Source of the DNA: Mesorhizobium loti
Lineage (GTDB): Bacteria; Pseudomonadota; Alphaproteobacteria; Rhizobiales; Rhizobiaceae
DNA length: 64,000 nt
Direction of reading: 5' to 3'
NCBI GenBank assembly: GCA_002356515.1
Contig: AP017605.1
Span: 558,001-622,000, forward strand
The notes beneath the pieces were generated by a model. That model searched no databases. It had not been told where the DNA came from and was given only the letters and a program-made list of their open reading frames with translations. Below, piece by piece: positions 35,169 through 44,038 of this stretch (position 1 is the stretch's first letter; each line of letters starts with the position of its first letter). Position numbers and translations under genes: made by a program.

Positions 35169-36319
35169 GCGAGCACGCCACCGCGGTGAGCGAGCCGGCC
35201 GCCGGGCCGCGCCTCAGCGACCGGCAGCGGCTGAGCTGGCTGCGGCTGATCCGCACCCAGAATGTCGGCCCCGCTTCCTTTCGCGACCTGATCAATCGCT
35301 TCGGGTCCGCCGAAGTGGCGTTGGAAATCCTGCCGGAACTGATGATTTCCGGTGGCGCCAGCCGGATCGCCCGCATTCCGTCGATCGCCGAAGCCGAAGC
35401 AGAGTTGGAGGCAGCCCGCCGGGTTGGCGCACGTTTTGTCGGCATCGGCGAGCCCGACTATCCCCAGTTGCTGAGAAGCATGGACAATCCGCCGCCGCTG
35501 CTGGCGGTCAAGGGCAATGCCGCTGTCTTCCGGTTGCCGGGCGTCGCCATTGTCGGCGCCCGCAACGCATCGCTGGCCGGGATCAAGATGGCACGCATGC
35601 TGGCGGCCGATCTTGGCGGCGACGGCTATGGCATCGTCTCTGGCCTGGCGCGCGGCATCGACACGGCGGCGCATCAAGGGAGTCTCTCGACCGGCACGAT
35701 CGGAGTGCTGGCCGGAGGGCTCGACCTGCCCTACCCGCCTGAAAATGCCGGCCTGTGCTCGGAGATCGCCGAGCGCGGCGCTGTCATCTCGGAAATGCCA
35801 TTCGGCTGGCAGCCGCGCGCCCAGGATTTTCCACGCCGCAACCGTCTTGTCGCGGGCGCTGCTCTTGGGCTGGTGGTGGTCGAGGCAGCGCAGCGTTCGG
35901 GCTCGCTGATCAGCGCCAGGCTTGCCGGCGAAATGGGCCGGCTGGTCTTTGCCGTGCCAGGCTCGCCGCTGGACCCACGCGCGGCCGGCACCAACGGCCT
36001 GCTCAAGGACGGCGCCACTCTGGTCACCGAAGCCTCCGACATTTCCAGGGCGATCGCGCCGCTGACCGGCATGCGGGCGCCTGATGTGCCGCCATTCGAC
36101 GACCCGCCGGATTTCTCGGCCACGCCGCCGCCCGGCGAGAGCGACCGCGCCAAGGTCATCGAGGCGCTCGGTCCGACTCCGGTGCCGGTCGACGAGATAA
36201 TCCGCCACACCGGCCTGCACCCCGCCCAGGTCTTTATGGTTTTGCTGGAACTCGATCTCGCCGGCCGGCTCGAACGCCATGCCGGCGGCAATGTCTCGCT
36301 GGTTTTCGGGGAAGGCTAG
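35165..36319 (+). CDS. dprA: DNA-processing protein DprA
   Basis: 384 residues. DprA binds ssDNA and loads RecA during natural transformation; it is also widespread in non-competent species. The Rossmann core has [54 protein letters not shown] and [11 protein letters not shown] winged-helix DML1-like domain is at the C-terminus ([21 protein letters not shown] ... [15 protein letters not shown]). The N-terminal SAM-like region is [27 protein letters not shown] start overlaps plsY; a longer frame reading back through plsY is rejected. Confidence 0.95.
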   Translation: MSEHATAVSEPAAGPRLSDRQRLSWLRLIRTQNVGPASFRDLINRFGSAEVALEILPELMISGGASRIARIPSIAEAEAELEAARRVGARFVGIGEPDYPQLLRSMDNPPPLLAVKGNAAVFRLPGVAIVGARNASLAGIKMARMLAADLGGDGYGIVSGLARGIDTAAHQGSLSTGTIGVLAGGLDLPYPPENAGLCSEIAERGAVISEMPFGWQPRAQDFPRRNRLVAGAALGLVVVEAAQRSGSLISARLAGEMGRLVFAVPGSPLDPRAAGTNGLLKDGATLVTEASDISRAIAPLTGMRAPDVPPFDDPPDFSATPPPGESDRAKVIEALGPTPVPVDEIIRHTGLHPAQVFMVLLELDLAGRLERHAGGNVSLVFGEG

Positions 36320-36328
36320 CCGCAGCCG

Positions 36329-36541
36329 TCAATGGCGTCTGGGTTCCTTCTCCCCGGTCTCGGCGTAGTCCGGCGTGTTGGCTCCAAACAAATCCTTCTC
36401 GACAGCCTTGCGCCAGACCGCATCGGCGTCTTCGGGACGCAACGGCTCAACTGCCGTCTTGGTATCACCGCTTTGCGGCTCGGCGCGCCGTTGCAGCCAG
36501 GCGGGCAAGATTTCCCGGATGAAGCTGGTCAGTTGGGTCAT
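36329..36541 (-). CDS. Small protein of unknown function
   Basis: 70 residues: MTQLTSFIREILPAWLQRRAEPQ, then an acidic tail with PEDADAVWRKAVEKDLFGANTPDYAETGEKEPRRH. The ATG at 36541 follows AAGGAG at eight bases, the best support that it is real; a TTG two codons upstream abuts that site. No family recognised and no membrane segment. It lies 46 bp downstream of otsB on the same strand and may be the last gene of the trehalose cluster. Confidence 0.6.
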   Translation of the reverse strand: MTQLTSFIREILPAWLQRRAEPQSGDTKTAVEPLRPEDADAVWRKAVEKDLFGANTPDYAETGEKEPRRH

Positions 36542-36587
36542 TGGCAAACTCCTTCCACGCGCGTGAACGGTTTAGGTGCAATCCGGT

Positions 36588-37370
36588 TCACTTGGCCGTT
36601 GCGGCCAGCGTGGCCGCAGTCTCGCGTCTGCTCATCCCGTCCAGCCAGGCCAAGGCCGCGTCCACGCCGGCCAGCGCAAAAGGCGCCGCTGTCGATCCAT
36701 GCGGCTTTATGCGAACCGAGACGCCGTCCAATTCGTTGACGGTCTCGAACCCGTTCTCGTCTGATGTATCGTCACCGAGGAATACCGGTCGGCGTCCCCT
36801 GAAAGCCGGAATTTGCATGAAGCGTCGGATGGCGGCTCCCTTCGCCGCCTCCAGCGGCATCAGTTCCACACCGGCATTTCCGGCCAAGACCCGATATCCC
36901 GCGGGTAATTTGTCCAGGGCCTGTTCGACCAGCTCCGTCGCGCGCTGCAGCAAATGCGGGGCCGCGCGTGTATGAATGGCCAGGATTGGTCCCTTGCGTT
37001 CGATATAGACGTCCGCATTGTCCAGTTCCGTCGCGATTTCATTGGCGAGCGCCGCAATGTCAGCCGGTTCGCCGGCCGCCTCGACCGGACCATCACGTGC
37101 CAGCCTGTGCTCAAGGCCATAGAGCCCCGCGGCGCGCAATCTGAGGGGTTGGAAGAGATGGTCGACGGCGACGATCGACCGTCCCGTGATGAACGCCAGC
37201 GCCCCATCCAATTGCGCTTCGAGCCGTACCAGCAGCGTGCGCAAGTCGTCACTTACGACCACCGCATCGGGATGCGCGGCATGTTCGAGAAGCGTACCAT
37301 CGATATCGAGGAACAGGCTCCATGGCCCTTGCGGGACAACGGGTTCCGGCGGGTTTGGCAATATCGACAT
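36588..37370 (-). CDS. otsB: Trehalose-6-phosphate phosphatase
   Basis: 260 residues of the HAD superfamily. Motif I is LFLDIDGTLLEHA (DxDGT), motif II FITGRSI, and the C-terminal FLGDDTSDENGFETVNELDGVSVRI carries motifs III/IV. It removes phosphate from trehalose-6-phosphate made by the upstream enzyme. The ATG shares one base with the otsA stop (TGATG), so synthesis is coupled. A candidate EcfG promoter before otsA probably drives both. Confidence 0.95.
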   Translation of the reverse strand: MSILPNPPEPVVPQGPWSLFLDIDGTLLEHAAHPDAVVVSDDLRTLLVRLEAQLDGALAFITGRSIVAVDHLFQPLRLRAAGLYGLEHRLARDGPVEAAGEPADIAALANEIATELDNADVYIERKGPILAIHTRAAPHLLQRATELVEQALDKLPAGYRVLAGNAGVELMPLEAAKGAAIRRFMQIPAFRGRRPVFLGDDTSDENGFETVNELDGVSVRIKPHGSTAAPFALAGVDAALAWLDGMSRRETAATLAATAK

Positions 37371-39139
37371 CACAGCGCCGCCACCCGTCTGCGATCAAGC
37401 AGCGATATCACATTGGCTGGGGCCGCTGGAGCAGCACCCACGGCACGATCGACTGCATCACGCTTGCGCAAGCGCGCAGCATCGAGAAGCATGCTGCCCG
37501 CCCACCGATAGACATTGTTTTCGCGCACGATCTCGCGCATGCGTCGCATGCGCTGGCGTTGCTCCTCCTCGGACATGGTCAAGGCCTGCAGCAAGGCGTC
37601 GCCCATCATCGCCGCGTCATAGGGATTGACGATCAGGGCTTCCAGCAGCTCCTTCGACGCGCCGGCGAACATGCTGAGCAGCAGCACACCCTGTTCATCC
37701 TCGCGCGCCGCGACAAATTCCTTGGCAACCAGGTTCATGCCGTCATGCAGGCTGGTGACCATGCAAACGTCGGCGGCGCGGTAGATTTCATAGACCTGCT
37801 GCTGCGAGTGATGCTCCGCCACCATCAGGACGGGCGTGTAGCCTTCGCGGCCATAGCGCTGGTTGAGATCCTCGGCGTGGCGCAGACACTCCTCGTACAA
37901 TTGTTGATAGGCAGGCAGAGTGCCGCGGCTGGGCGCCGCGATCTGCAGGAACGCCACCTTGCCGATCCATTCCGGATGCAGCGTCAGCAGTTCATCGAGT
38001 GCGTTGAAGCGATCAAGGATGCCCTTGGTGTAGTCGAGACGTTCAACACCCACACACAGTTTGACATGTTCGGCCAGACCGAATTTCTCGCGAACCTGCC
38101 GGCGGCATTGGGCGACATCTGGCAGTTTGTCCAGGTGCGGCGGCGACCACTCGATTGAAATCGGATAGGCGTGCACCAAGCTGATCTCGCCGCCATAGGA
38201 AATGGCCGAATCCTCGCGCTCGATCCGGCTTTCCAGGAAACGGTCGACGCTGTCGATGAAGTTGTTGCAATGGAACTGGGTGTGAAAGCCGACTATTGAA
38301 CTGCCGAGCAGGCCGTCGAGAATCTTCTCGCGCCACGGGCAGATACTGAACACTTCCGAATTCGGCCAGGGAATGTGCCAGAAGGTGATGATGATCGCCT
38401 CGGGCAGGCGCTCCCGGATCATCCGCGGCAACAGCGCGAAATGGTAATCCTGGACCAGCACGATCGGCCGCTTATTGCGGGCTTCCGCGACGACGGTGTC
38501 GGCGAATTTACGGTTGACCGCCTCATAGGCTTCCCAATCGGAGGCGCGGAATATCGGCCGGGTGAAGGCGATATGGCAAAGCGGCCAGAGACCTTCATTG
38601 GCAAAGCCGAGGTAATAGCCTTGCTGTTCCTCCTCGCTCAGCCAGACACGGCGCAGTGTGTAGGAAGGATTGTCAGGCGGCACCTCGATCCGGTCGTTCT
38701 TGTCGACCACCAGCTTGTCGGCCGAACCACCGCCATAGGCGATCCACGTGCCCGCACAGGCGCGCGTGATCGGCTCCATGGCGGAGACGAGCCCACTGGC
38801 GGGTACGACCAGCTGGATGTCGTCGCCCTCGCGGTTGTGGATATACGGCTCACGATTTGAAACGACGATCACCTGGGCATCAGGCAATTCCGTTGCCAGG
38901 ATATGACGCAGCGTTTCAGGCGACCACTGCACCAGCGCGGCAACGGCCGACTGCCCATTCTTCTCGAATTCCGGCAATGGGCTGTGAGCAGGGCTGGCCC
39001 CCACGACGGCAATCCGTGCGCCTCTGCGCGCCCGCACCATCATCGTCACCAGCGCGATGACCAGGACGCCGACGGCTGCAAGGGTAAAGAGCCATAATGC
39101 GAATGAAGGAACAACCAGATACGAACTGTCGTCGGGCAT
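37370..39139 (-). CDS. otsA: Alpha,alpha-trehalose-phosphate synthase (GT20) with N-terminal membrane anchor
   Basis: 589 residues. It transfers glucose from a nucleotide sugar to glucose-6-phosphate. The GT20 domain starts near residue 85 with [28 protein letters not shown] supplies the phosphate-binding Arg/Lys, and [15 protein letters not shown] the Asp/Glu pair. Before it is a hydrophobic segment ([23 protein letters not shown], about 13-35) and a basic stretch, absent from the E. coli enzyme (474 residues), suggesting attachment to the inner membrane. It follows the glucosidase-like gene by 108 bp with its own candidate EcfG promoter. Confidence 0.93.
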   Translation of the reverse strand: MPDDSSYLVVPSFALWLFTLAAVGVLVIALVTMMVRARRGARIAVVGASPAHSPLPEFEKNGQSAVAALVQWSPETLRHILATELPDAQVIVVSNREPYIHNREGDDIQLVVPASGLVSAMEPITRACAGTWIAYGGGSADKLVVDKNDRIEVPPDNPSYTLRRVWLSEEEQQGYYLGFANEGLWPLCHIAFTRPIFRASDWEAYEAVNRKFADTVVAEARNKRPIVLVQDYHFALLPRMIRERLPEAIIITFWHIPWPNSEVFSICPWREKILDGLLGSSIVGFHTQFHCNNFIDSVDRFLESRIEREDSAISYGGEISLVHAYPISIEWSPPHLDKLPDVAQCRRQVREKFGLAEHVKLCVGVERLDYTKGILDRFNALDELLTLHPEWIGKVAFLQIAAPSRGTLPAYQQLYEECLRHAEDLNQRYGREGYTPVLMVAEHHSQQQVYEIYRAADVCMVTSLHDGMNLVAKEFVAAREDEQGVLLLSMFAGASKELLEALIVNPYDAAMMGDALLQALTMSEEEQRQRMRRMREIVRENNVYRWAGSMLLDAARLRKRDAVDRAVGAAPAAPANVISLLDRRRVAAL

Positions 39140-39216
39140 TGAAACCGATTACCTTTCAATGGGATACCGTAACCACTTCCTTTGGCTGGGAGTTTCGGCG
39201 CCCATGGTGGTGATCC

Positions 39217-39241
39217 AACGCCCGTGGCGCGAGATGGTTCC
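39217..39241 (-). promoter_or_regulatory. otsA: EcfG-type general stress promoter of otsA-otsB
   Basis: On the minus strand GGAAC (39241-39237) is followed by 16 bases and CGTT (39220-39217). This matches the alphaproteobacterial EcfG/RpoE2 consensus GGAAC-N16/17-CGTT exactly. It lies about 80-100 bases before the otsA start. Trehalose synthesis is a known target of the EcfG stress response in several rhizobia and methylobacteria. Confidence 0.72.
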
Positions 39242-39247
39242 GATTTT

Positions 39248-41416
39248 TCAGCTCCTGACCACCAGAGGCACCAGCCCCTCCTGCGGTTCCGCAAGGAAGG
39301 CGCCGACACGATCTCCGACACGCTGGAATGTCAGATCCACTGCCGCCTGCCCAACCGAAAGATGGCGAATGACGAGGCTGTCGATGCCGATCGGCAGGCG
39401 CGGCCGGGTCACATGGATCTCGCCTGTCCAGCCATCGATCTGAAGGCCGAGGCACGATTGCATGAGCATGAAGGCCGAGCCGGCGGACCAGGCTTGCGGC
39501 AGGCAGGCCACCGGATAGGCAATCGGTGCCTCGCCGGCCGCGCGCGTAAAGCCGCAAAACAGTTCGGGCAGCCGCATGTTGAAATGAACGGCGGATTCGA
39601 AGGTCCCGCTCATCAGCCGCACCACGCTGTCGCGGATGCCGTATCGCGCCAGTCCGGCCGCGCAGATCGCCGTGTCGTGCGGCCAGATGGACCCGTTGTG
39701 ATAGGACATCGGATTGAAGAAGATCGCGTCGTCCGCCAGCGTCCGCAGTCCCCAGCCGGAATGGAACGAGGCCGACAGCAGCTGGTCGGCGACCATGCGC
39801 GCGCGATCCGGGCTGGGCAGGCCGACATAAAGCAGGTGGCCGGCATTGGACGTGCGCACCTTGCAGGGCTGGCCCTCACCGTCTAGCGCCAGCGCATAGT
39901 AGCCGAGGTCTTCGATCCAGAAATGACGTTCGACTTGCTGGCGAATGGTGTCGGCGCGTATTTCCCAAGTCTCCGCCCGCTCCGTTTCGCCACGCAGCCG
40001 TGCCAGTTTCGCCAACCCCTGGAACGCCGCGAAGACGTAGCCCTGCACCTCGACCAGCGCGATCGGTCCCTTCGGAATGCGGCCATCGGCGTGAAAGACG
40101 GAATCGAAACTATCTTTCCATCCCTGGTTGGCAAGGCCGGATTCTGCCGCGCGCTGGTAAGTGAGGAATCCCGTCGAGCGGCTCGCCGTTTCGATCCACT
40201 CGGCCGCGGCGCACAGCGATGGCCACAGAGTATCGATGAAGGCCGTGTCGCCCGTGCGGTCCGCATAGGCGCAGGCAAGATGGATATAGAGCGGCGTTGT
40301 GTCGACACCGCCATAATAGCGCCCGAACGGCAGTTCGCTCAGCGCCACCATCTCGCCCTTGCGGGTCTCGTGCATGATCTTGCCGGGTTCGGAATCGCTG
40401 AAAGGCGAGGTCTCGGTCGCCTGGTGCTGGGCGAGAAACGCCAGGACGCCGCGCGCCAAGCCAGGATTGAGCCAAAGCATCTGCAAGGCCGAGATCACGC
40501 CATCCCGGCCGAAGGCGGTGGAGAACCACGGTATACCAGCATAGGGATAGGGCCCGGTCGGCAGTTCCGTCGTGAGCAGCGCGACATCGGCGCGAGCCCG
40601 CGCCATCCAGTCGTTGAAAACGCGGCCCGAACTGTGCAGCGTCGCACCATGCCGGCGTTTGGCGCGCATGCCGAAACGGGCACGGGCAGCGGCCGCGCGA
40701 AACCGGTCGCTTTCGGGACGATCATCCGTCTCGTTGCCCACTTCCACGTAAAGCGTCTGGCTGCTGCGCTTGGTCACGGCGATGACGAAATCGGCCCGCT
40801 CGGAGGTCAGTTGGTCGGGCGTCTGCGAAAAAGAAATCGCCGATGTCCGCACCACCTTATCCAGGCCTTCGTAGCGGAGCACCACCGCGTTCCCTGCAAT
40901 CTCCGCCGTATGGGCGGTTCCACGCTTGGAGCGGGTCGAGCCCCGGACCTCGAACATGTCGCGGAAATCGGCGGCAAAACGCAGCGACAGCAGGATCGTC
41001 GAATGCTCCTGGCTGTAGTTGGACAGCGTTATGCGCTCATACAGCCTTTCCTCCCACAGCAGCCTGACGCGCTCGATATGGACAGCGCCTTGCGGAATCT
41101 GACGACCCGCAGCGCTCTCGATCGGCAGATTGGTCAGATTGGTGGTGAACAGGACATTGTCCTGGCTGAGCGACGCGCCGAGCAACGACGTCGACCGCCC
41201 GCCGACGGTGAGGCGAAATTCGGAAAGCACGCGCGTGTCGTCGCGAAAAAACCCGTCCCCGACGCCGCGTATATCGCCATAGGCGTCGGCGACGACAAAG
41301 CAGTCGCCATGCTTGAGAGCGAACAGCCTGTGCGGCTCCCTGGGCGCGGTTTCGTCCAGGGAAGCCAGGGCTATGGCAGGATCAAGCTTGCGCTCGTCGA
41401 GTTGGGTGATGGTCAA
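39248..41416 (-). CDS. Amylo-alpha-1,6-glucosidase-like protein (glycogen debranching type)
   Basis: 722 residues. The N-terminal domain carries FALKHGDCFVVADAYGDIRGVGDGFFRDDTRVLSEF, typical of the GDE_N_bis domain. An (alpha/alpha)6 barrel follows with PYPYAGIPWFSTAFGRDGVISALQML, a GGVDTTPLYIHLACAY segment and FFNPMSYHNGSIWPHDTA. Such proteins act on glycogen/oligoglucosides or the mannosylglycerate pathway. The only usable start near the N-terminus is a TTG at 41416 after GGGA. It is between the GT4 gene (39 bp) and otsA. Confidence 0.88.
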   Translation of the reverse strand: MTITQLDERKLDPAIALASLDETAPREPHRLFALKHGDCFVVADAYGDIRGVGDGFFRDDTRVLSEFRLTVGGRSTSLLGASLSQDNVLFTTNLTNLPIESAAGRQIPQGAVHIERVRLLWEERLYERITLSNYSQEHSTILLSLRFAADFRDMFEVRGSTRSKRGTAHTAEIAGNAVVLRYEGLDKVVRTSAISFSQTPDQLTSERADFVIAVTKRSSQTLYVEVGNETDDRPESDRFRAAAARARFGMRAKRRHGATLHSSGRVFNDWMARARADVALLTTELPTGPYPYAGIPWFSTAFGRDGVISALQMLWLNPGLARGVLAFLAQHQATETSPFSDSEPGKIMHETRKGEMVALSELPFGRYYGGVDTTPLYIHLACAYADRTGDTAFIDTLWPSLCAAAEWIETASRSTGFLTYQRAAESGLANQGWKDSFDSVFHADGRIPKGPIALVEVQGYVFAAFQGLAKLARLRGETERAETWEIRADTIRQQVERHFWIEDLGYYALALDGEGQPCKVRTSNAGHLLYVGLPSPDRARMVADQLLSASFHSGWGLRTLADDAIFFNPMSYHNGSIWPHDTAICAAGLARYGIRDSVVRLMSGTFESAVHFNMRLPELFCGFTRAAGEAPIAYPVACLPQAWSAGSAFMLMQSCLGLQIDGWTGEIHVTRPRLPIGIDSLVIRHLSVGQAAVDLTFQRVGDRVGAFLAEPQEGLVPLVVRS

Positions 41417-41455
41417 GAAAATTGTCCCGTGCTGGTTTTTCGAACGGGTGAAGGC

Positions 41456-42517
41456 CTAAGAGGCTCTGCTTTGCTCGTGACTGCTGATCAGCCGGGAATA
41501 GGCCGCGACATAGTCCGTGGCCATTCTGTCGGCTGAAAACCGCCTTTCGAACACCGCTCTAACGCGCCGCCTGTCGAGCTGCAGGAGCGCCGGCATGGTG
41601 GCAACGGCATCTTCGATGGTTTCGACGACGAAGCCGGTAGCGCCATAGTCGATGATCTCCGGCATGGCGCCGCAACTCCAGGCCATGACCGGGGTTCCGC
41701 AGGCCATGGCCTCGATCACGGCAAGGCCGAAGGGTTCGGGCCAATCGATCGGGAACAGCAAGGCGGCTGCATTGCCGAGAAACCTGCTCTTCTGGTCCTC
41801 GCTGATCTCGCCAACATATTCGACCCGGTCGCCATCGATCATCGGCTGAACGACTTCCTCGAAATAGGCGCGATCGCCGTCGCCGACCTTGGCCGCGAGC
41901 TTGAGTTTAAGCCCGGTACGTCGCGCGATTTCGATCGCCCGATCCGGTCGCTTGTCGCGCGACATCCTGCCGAGAAAAGCAAGATAGCCGCCATCCGAAC
42001 CGGCCTCGAAATCGGGTTCGTAGAGATCGACGGGCAGGCCGTGGTGAATCGTTGCCAGCCAGTTGGCGGCAGCGAACCGTGCCCGCTGGCTGCGCGATAT
42101 GGAAATCATCGGGAAGCGCGGGAACCGGTCATAGGCTTGCGCGAGGTCCGCGTAGTCCAGCCTGCCATGCGGCGTCGTCACCGTGCGCTGCGGCATGTCG
42201 CGGAAAAACGGAAAATGCAGGAAATGACTGAGGTGGAAGTGAATGACGTCGAAATCGTCGGCGCGTTTCCTCACCTCGTCGAGCATCGACAGATGCGCCG
42301 CGATTTCGGATTTCAGCGGGCGTGGATCGAGACGAAGCGCCCGCTCGCGGCATGGCACGAGCGTGGCGGAGGTTTTCGTGTCGCCGCTGGCGAACAGCGT
42401 CACGTCGTGGCCAAGGTCGACGAGCGCCTCGGTAAGATAGGAAATGATGCGCTCGGTGCCGCCATAGAGCCTTGGCGGCACGGACTCGTACAGTGGCGCG
42501 ACATGGGCGATCTTCAT
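41456..42517 (-). CDS. GT4 family glycosyltransferase
   Basis: 353 residues with a GT-B fold. The N-terminus MKIAHVAPLYESVPPRLYGGTERIISYLTEAL and DVIHFHLSHFLHFPFFRD form the acceptor domain; LAFLGRMSRDKRPDRAIEIAR and FPIDWPEPFGLAVIEAMACGTPVMAW (E-x7-E) form the donor domain. The start at 42517 follows GAGGGAAGG; the longer frame upstream is rejected. First gene of the cluster with the glucosidase-like protein and otsAB; a near-consensus EcfG promoter lies upstream. Acceptor sugar unknown. Confidence 0.92.
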   Translation of the reverse strand: MKIAHVAPLYESVPPRLYGGTERIISYLTEALVDLGHDVTLFASGDTKTSATLVPCRERALRLDPRPLKSEIAAHLSMLDEVRKRADDFDVIHFHLSHFLHFPFFRDMPQRTVTTPHGRLDYADLAQAYDRFPRFPMISISRSQRARFAAANWLATIHHGLPVDLYEPDFEAGSDGGYLAFLGRMSRDKRPDRAIEIARRTGLKLKLAAKVGDGDRAYFEEVVQPMIDGDRVEYVGEISEDQKSRFLGNAAALLFPIDWPEPFGLAVIEAMACGTPVMAWSCGAMPEIIDYGATGFVVETIEDAVATMPALLQLDRRRVRAVFERRFSADRMATDYVAAYSRLISSHEQSRAS

Positions 42518-42555
42518 GGCCCGGCCTTCCCTCAATGAGCTGGTGATAGAAGCGA

Positions 42556-42580
42556 AATGCTTCAGTCGCAGGATCGTTCC
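42556..42580 (-). promoter_or_regulatory. Probable EcfG-type promoter of the GT4-led operon
   Basis: On the minus strand GGAAC (42580-42576), 16 bases, then CATT (42559-42556): one mismatch from GGAAC-N16-CGTT. It would give a leader of about 30 nt to the GT4 start at 42517. The repeated N16 spacing with the otsA and BA14K sites supports it. Confidence 0.5.
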
Positions 42581-42686
42581 TGCCTCATTGGAAGATGCGC
42601 CGAATGATCGGGAGTGTTTGATGTTCGATCGAGCCGCCCTATTTCCTTTTGGCTGCCGAATTTGCACTCAGCTTAAGGAGGCCTAG

Positions 42687-43184
42687 GTGCAGGAACCCAG
42701 GGATATTGCAGCGCGACGCCTGAGCATAATCATCGAACAATATGTCGGGGCCAGAAAACGGCGTTATGACTTTGTGTCGACGGATCAGGCCGCCAGGGTG
42801 ATCCGCAGGATCCTGAAACCCGCGGACCCCGCTCTCTCCGACCGCAAGCTCGACGATATGGTCGCCGCCCTCGCCGTCAAGAATGGCCTGGCGGTCGTCT
42901 TCGATCGCGGCGTCAGAGCACCGACCGAGGGCACCGAGGCCGACCTGAACAGAAAGGAACCGACCATGCGAGCAGCAACGGAGACTCCCGATGTTGCCGG
43001 CGCGGTGGACGCCATTCTGGGCACCCAGACCGCTCCGCTTTCCCAAATCACTCCGCTTTCAATGAGCGCGGTGATCTCGCTGCTGCGCGAACGGACCGGC
43101 ACCAAGCGGTCTGACGCGGATCTGGAAGGCCTGATCGCCAAGAAGGCCGCCGTTCAGGACGTGCATCTGTCGCGAGGGGACTAA
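42687..43184 (+). CDS. Hypothetical protein with an internal duplication
   Basis: 165 residues, soluble. The GTG at 42687 follows a strong AAGGAGG. Two segments look like copies of one ~38-residue unit: VIRRILKPADPALSDRKL with its continuation to VFDRG (about 39-75), and VISLLRERTGTKRSDADL with continuation to LSRG (about 128-164). Both read VI..L.....SD..L followed by an Ala/Lys-rich helix. No family recognised. It is divergent from the GT4 gene (169 bp) and ends at a strong terminator. Confidence 0.72.
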   Translation: MQEPRDIAARRLSIIIEQYVGARKRRYDFVSTDQAARVIRRILKPADPALSDRKLDDMVAALAVKNGLAVVFDRGVRAPTEGTEADLNRKEPTMRAATETPDVAGAVDAILGTQTAPLSQITPLSMSAVISLLRERTGTKRSDADLEGLIAKKAAVQDVHLSRGD

Positions 43185-43254
43185 ACGGCCGCTGCGCGTG
43201 GCAAAGGCTGGCGGACTTTCAGCTTTTCGCTTGGGCATCGATTCGCTTAAAGGA

Positions 43255-43289
43255 AAAGCCCGCCACGGGAGCGACCCGCGGCGGGCTTT
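43255..43289 (+). terminator. Strong intrinsic terminator
   Basis: AAAGCCCGCC at 43255-43264 pairs perfectly with GGCGGGCTTT at 43280-43289, with an inner CGGG/CCCG stem closing on AGCGA. It lies 70 bases past the hypothetical gene stop at 43184 and ends in CTTTC. Confidence 0.8.
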
Positions 43290-43401
43290 CGAAGTGGCTA
43301 CATCCCGAAGGAATCGACCGCTGTGGTGGTATAGTGCACCGCGTGATCGCGTTAGCCTATGGTGTGATCGCGGAAGTCTAGCGGGCAGCGCAAGCACTAC
43401 A

Positions 43402-43615
43402 ACAGCCAGTGAGGCAAGTGCCCTTGCCGACCAAATGTCGCTTTGCCTGTAGCCCAAGCGCGATGGCACTGGCTGAGCGGGCTTCTCGACGGCCTTGTCG
43501 AGCAGTCGGCGCGCCGCTCGACCTCTTACGACCGTCCGGCCAATCTCTTCGTCGCCGGCTTCATCGGCTCGCCCGCCATGAACTTCATTTGCCGCCGCAT
43601 CGAGGGCATTTCCGC
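43402..43615 (+). pseudogene. Remnant of a sugar ABC transporter ATPase (UgpC/MalK type)
   Basis: Fragments of the C-terminal half of the ATPase domain are readable across frames. [10 protein letters not shown] (43411 on) resembles [18 protein letters not shown] resembles the RDG.VEQ segment; and [20 protein letters not shown] (43527-43586) is nearly perfect. Between EQ and YDRP the DNA reads GAGCAGTCGGCGCG...CTCTTACGAC: restoring one lost base (ATC) and removing one extra T gives EQIGAPLDLYDRP. So there is one -1 and one +1 shift, plus stops upstream. No Walker motifs remain. Confidence 0.75.
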
Positions 43616-43689
43616 AGCACCAGCGGACTGACCCTGCCGCTGCCAGAAGGGATTCATCCAGCGCATGCTCCAGGGGTGACCACCGGCTT

Positions 43690-43957
43690 GAAGTGGAACC
43701 CGGAGTTCCTGCCTTTTGATGCCGAAGGCGCACCAAAGCAATGTCGAAAGGGTCTCATCATCGATGGGTTTGTCGGCGAAGAGCCGTGTCGACTGCCTGA
43801 GTGAAAGCGCCTCGAGCAATGACATTCCTCCATTCTTGGCGGCGTCCGGCAGGCTGGAAGACGTGTCGGCTAGTGCAATCCGGTTGGCGAAAGCTGCCAC
43901 CATGGCCGCAATTGACAGAAAAACACGTCTGGCAGCTCCGATCAGCTCGTGGATCAA
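43690..43957 (-). pseudogene. Truncated SagB/nitroreductase-like gene
   Basis: The frame from 43957 reads MIHELIGAARRVFLSIAAMVAAF (signal-like), then LPDAAKNGGMSLLEALSLRQSTRLFADKPIDDETLSTLLWCAFGIKR. This is the N-terminal flavin-binding part of SagB/ThcOx-type nitroreductases (R-x-S-x-R-x-F...L..LLW.A.G). After about residue 83 similarity ends and the frame runs into unrelated sequence overlapping the ABC remnant on the other strand. The catalytic C-terminal half is missing. Confidence 0.6.
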
Positions 43958-44038
43958 ACCGCTGTCGATACGCTGTCCGTTGACGGGCAGGCTTTCTCGC
44001 GTCCTTTTTGCCCTGAACCAATTTGCCGGCCTTCCACC

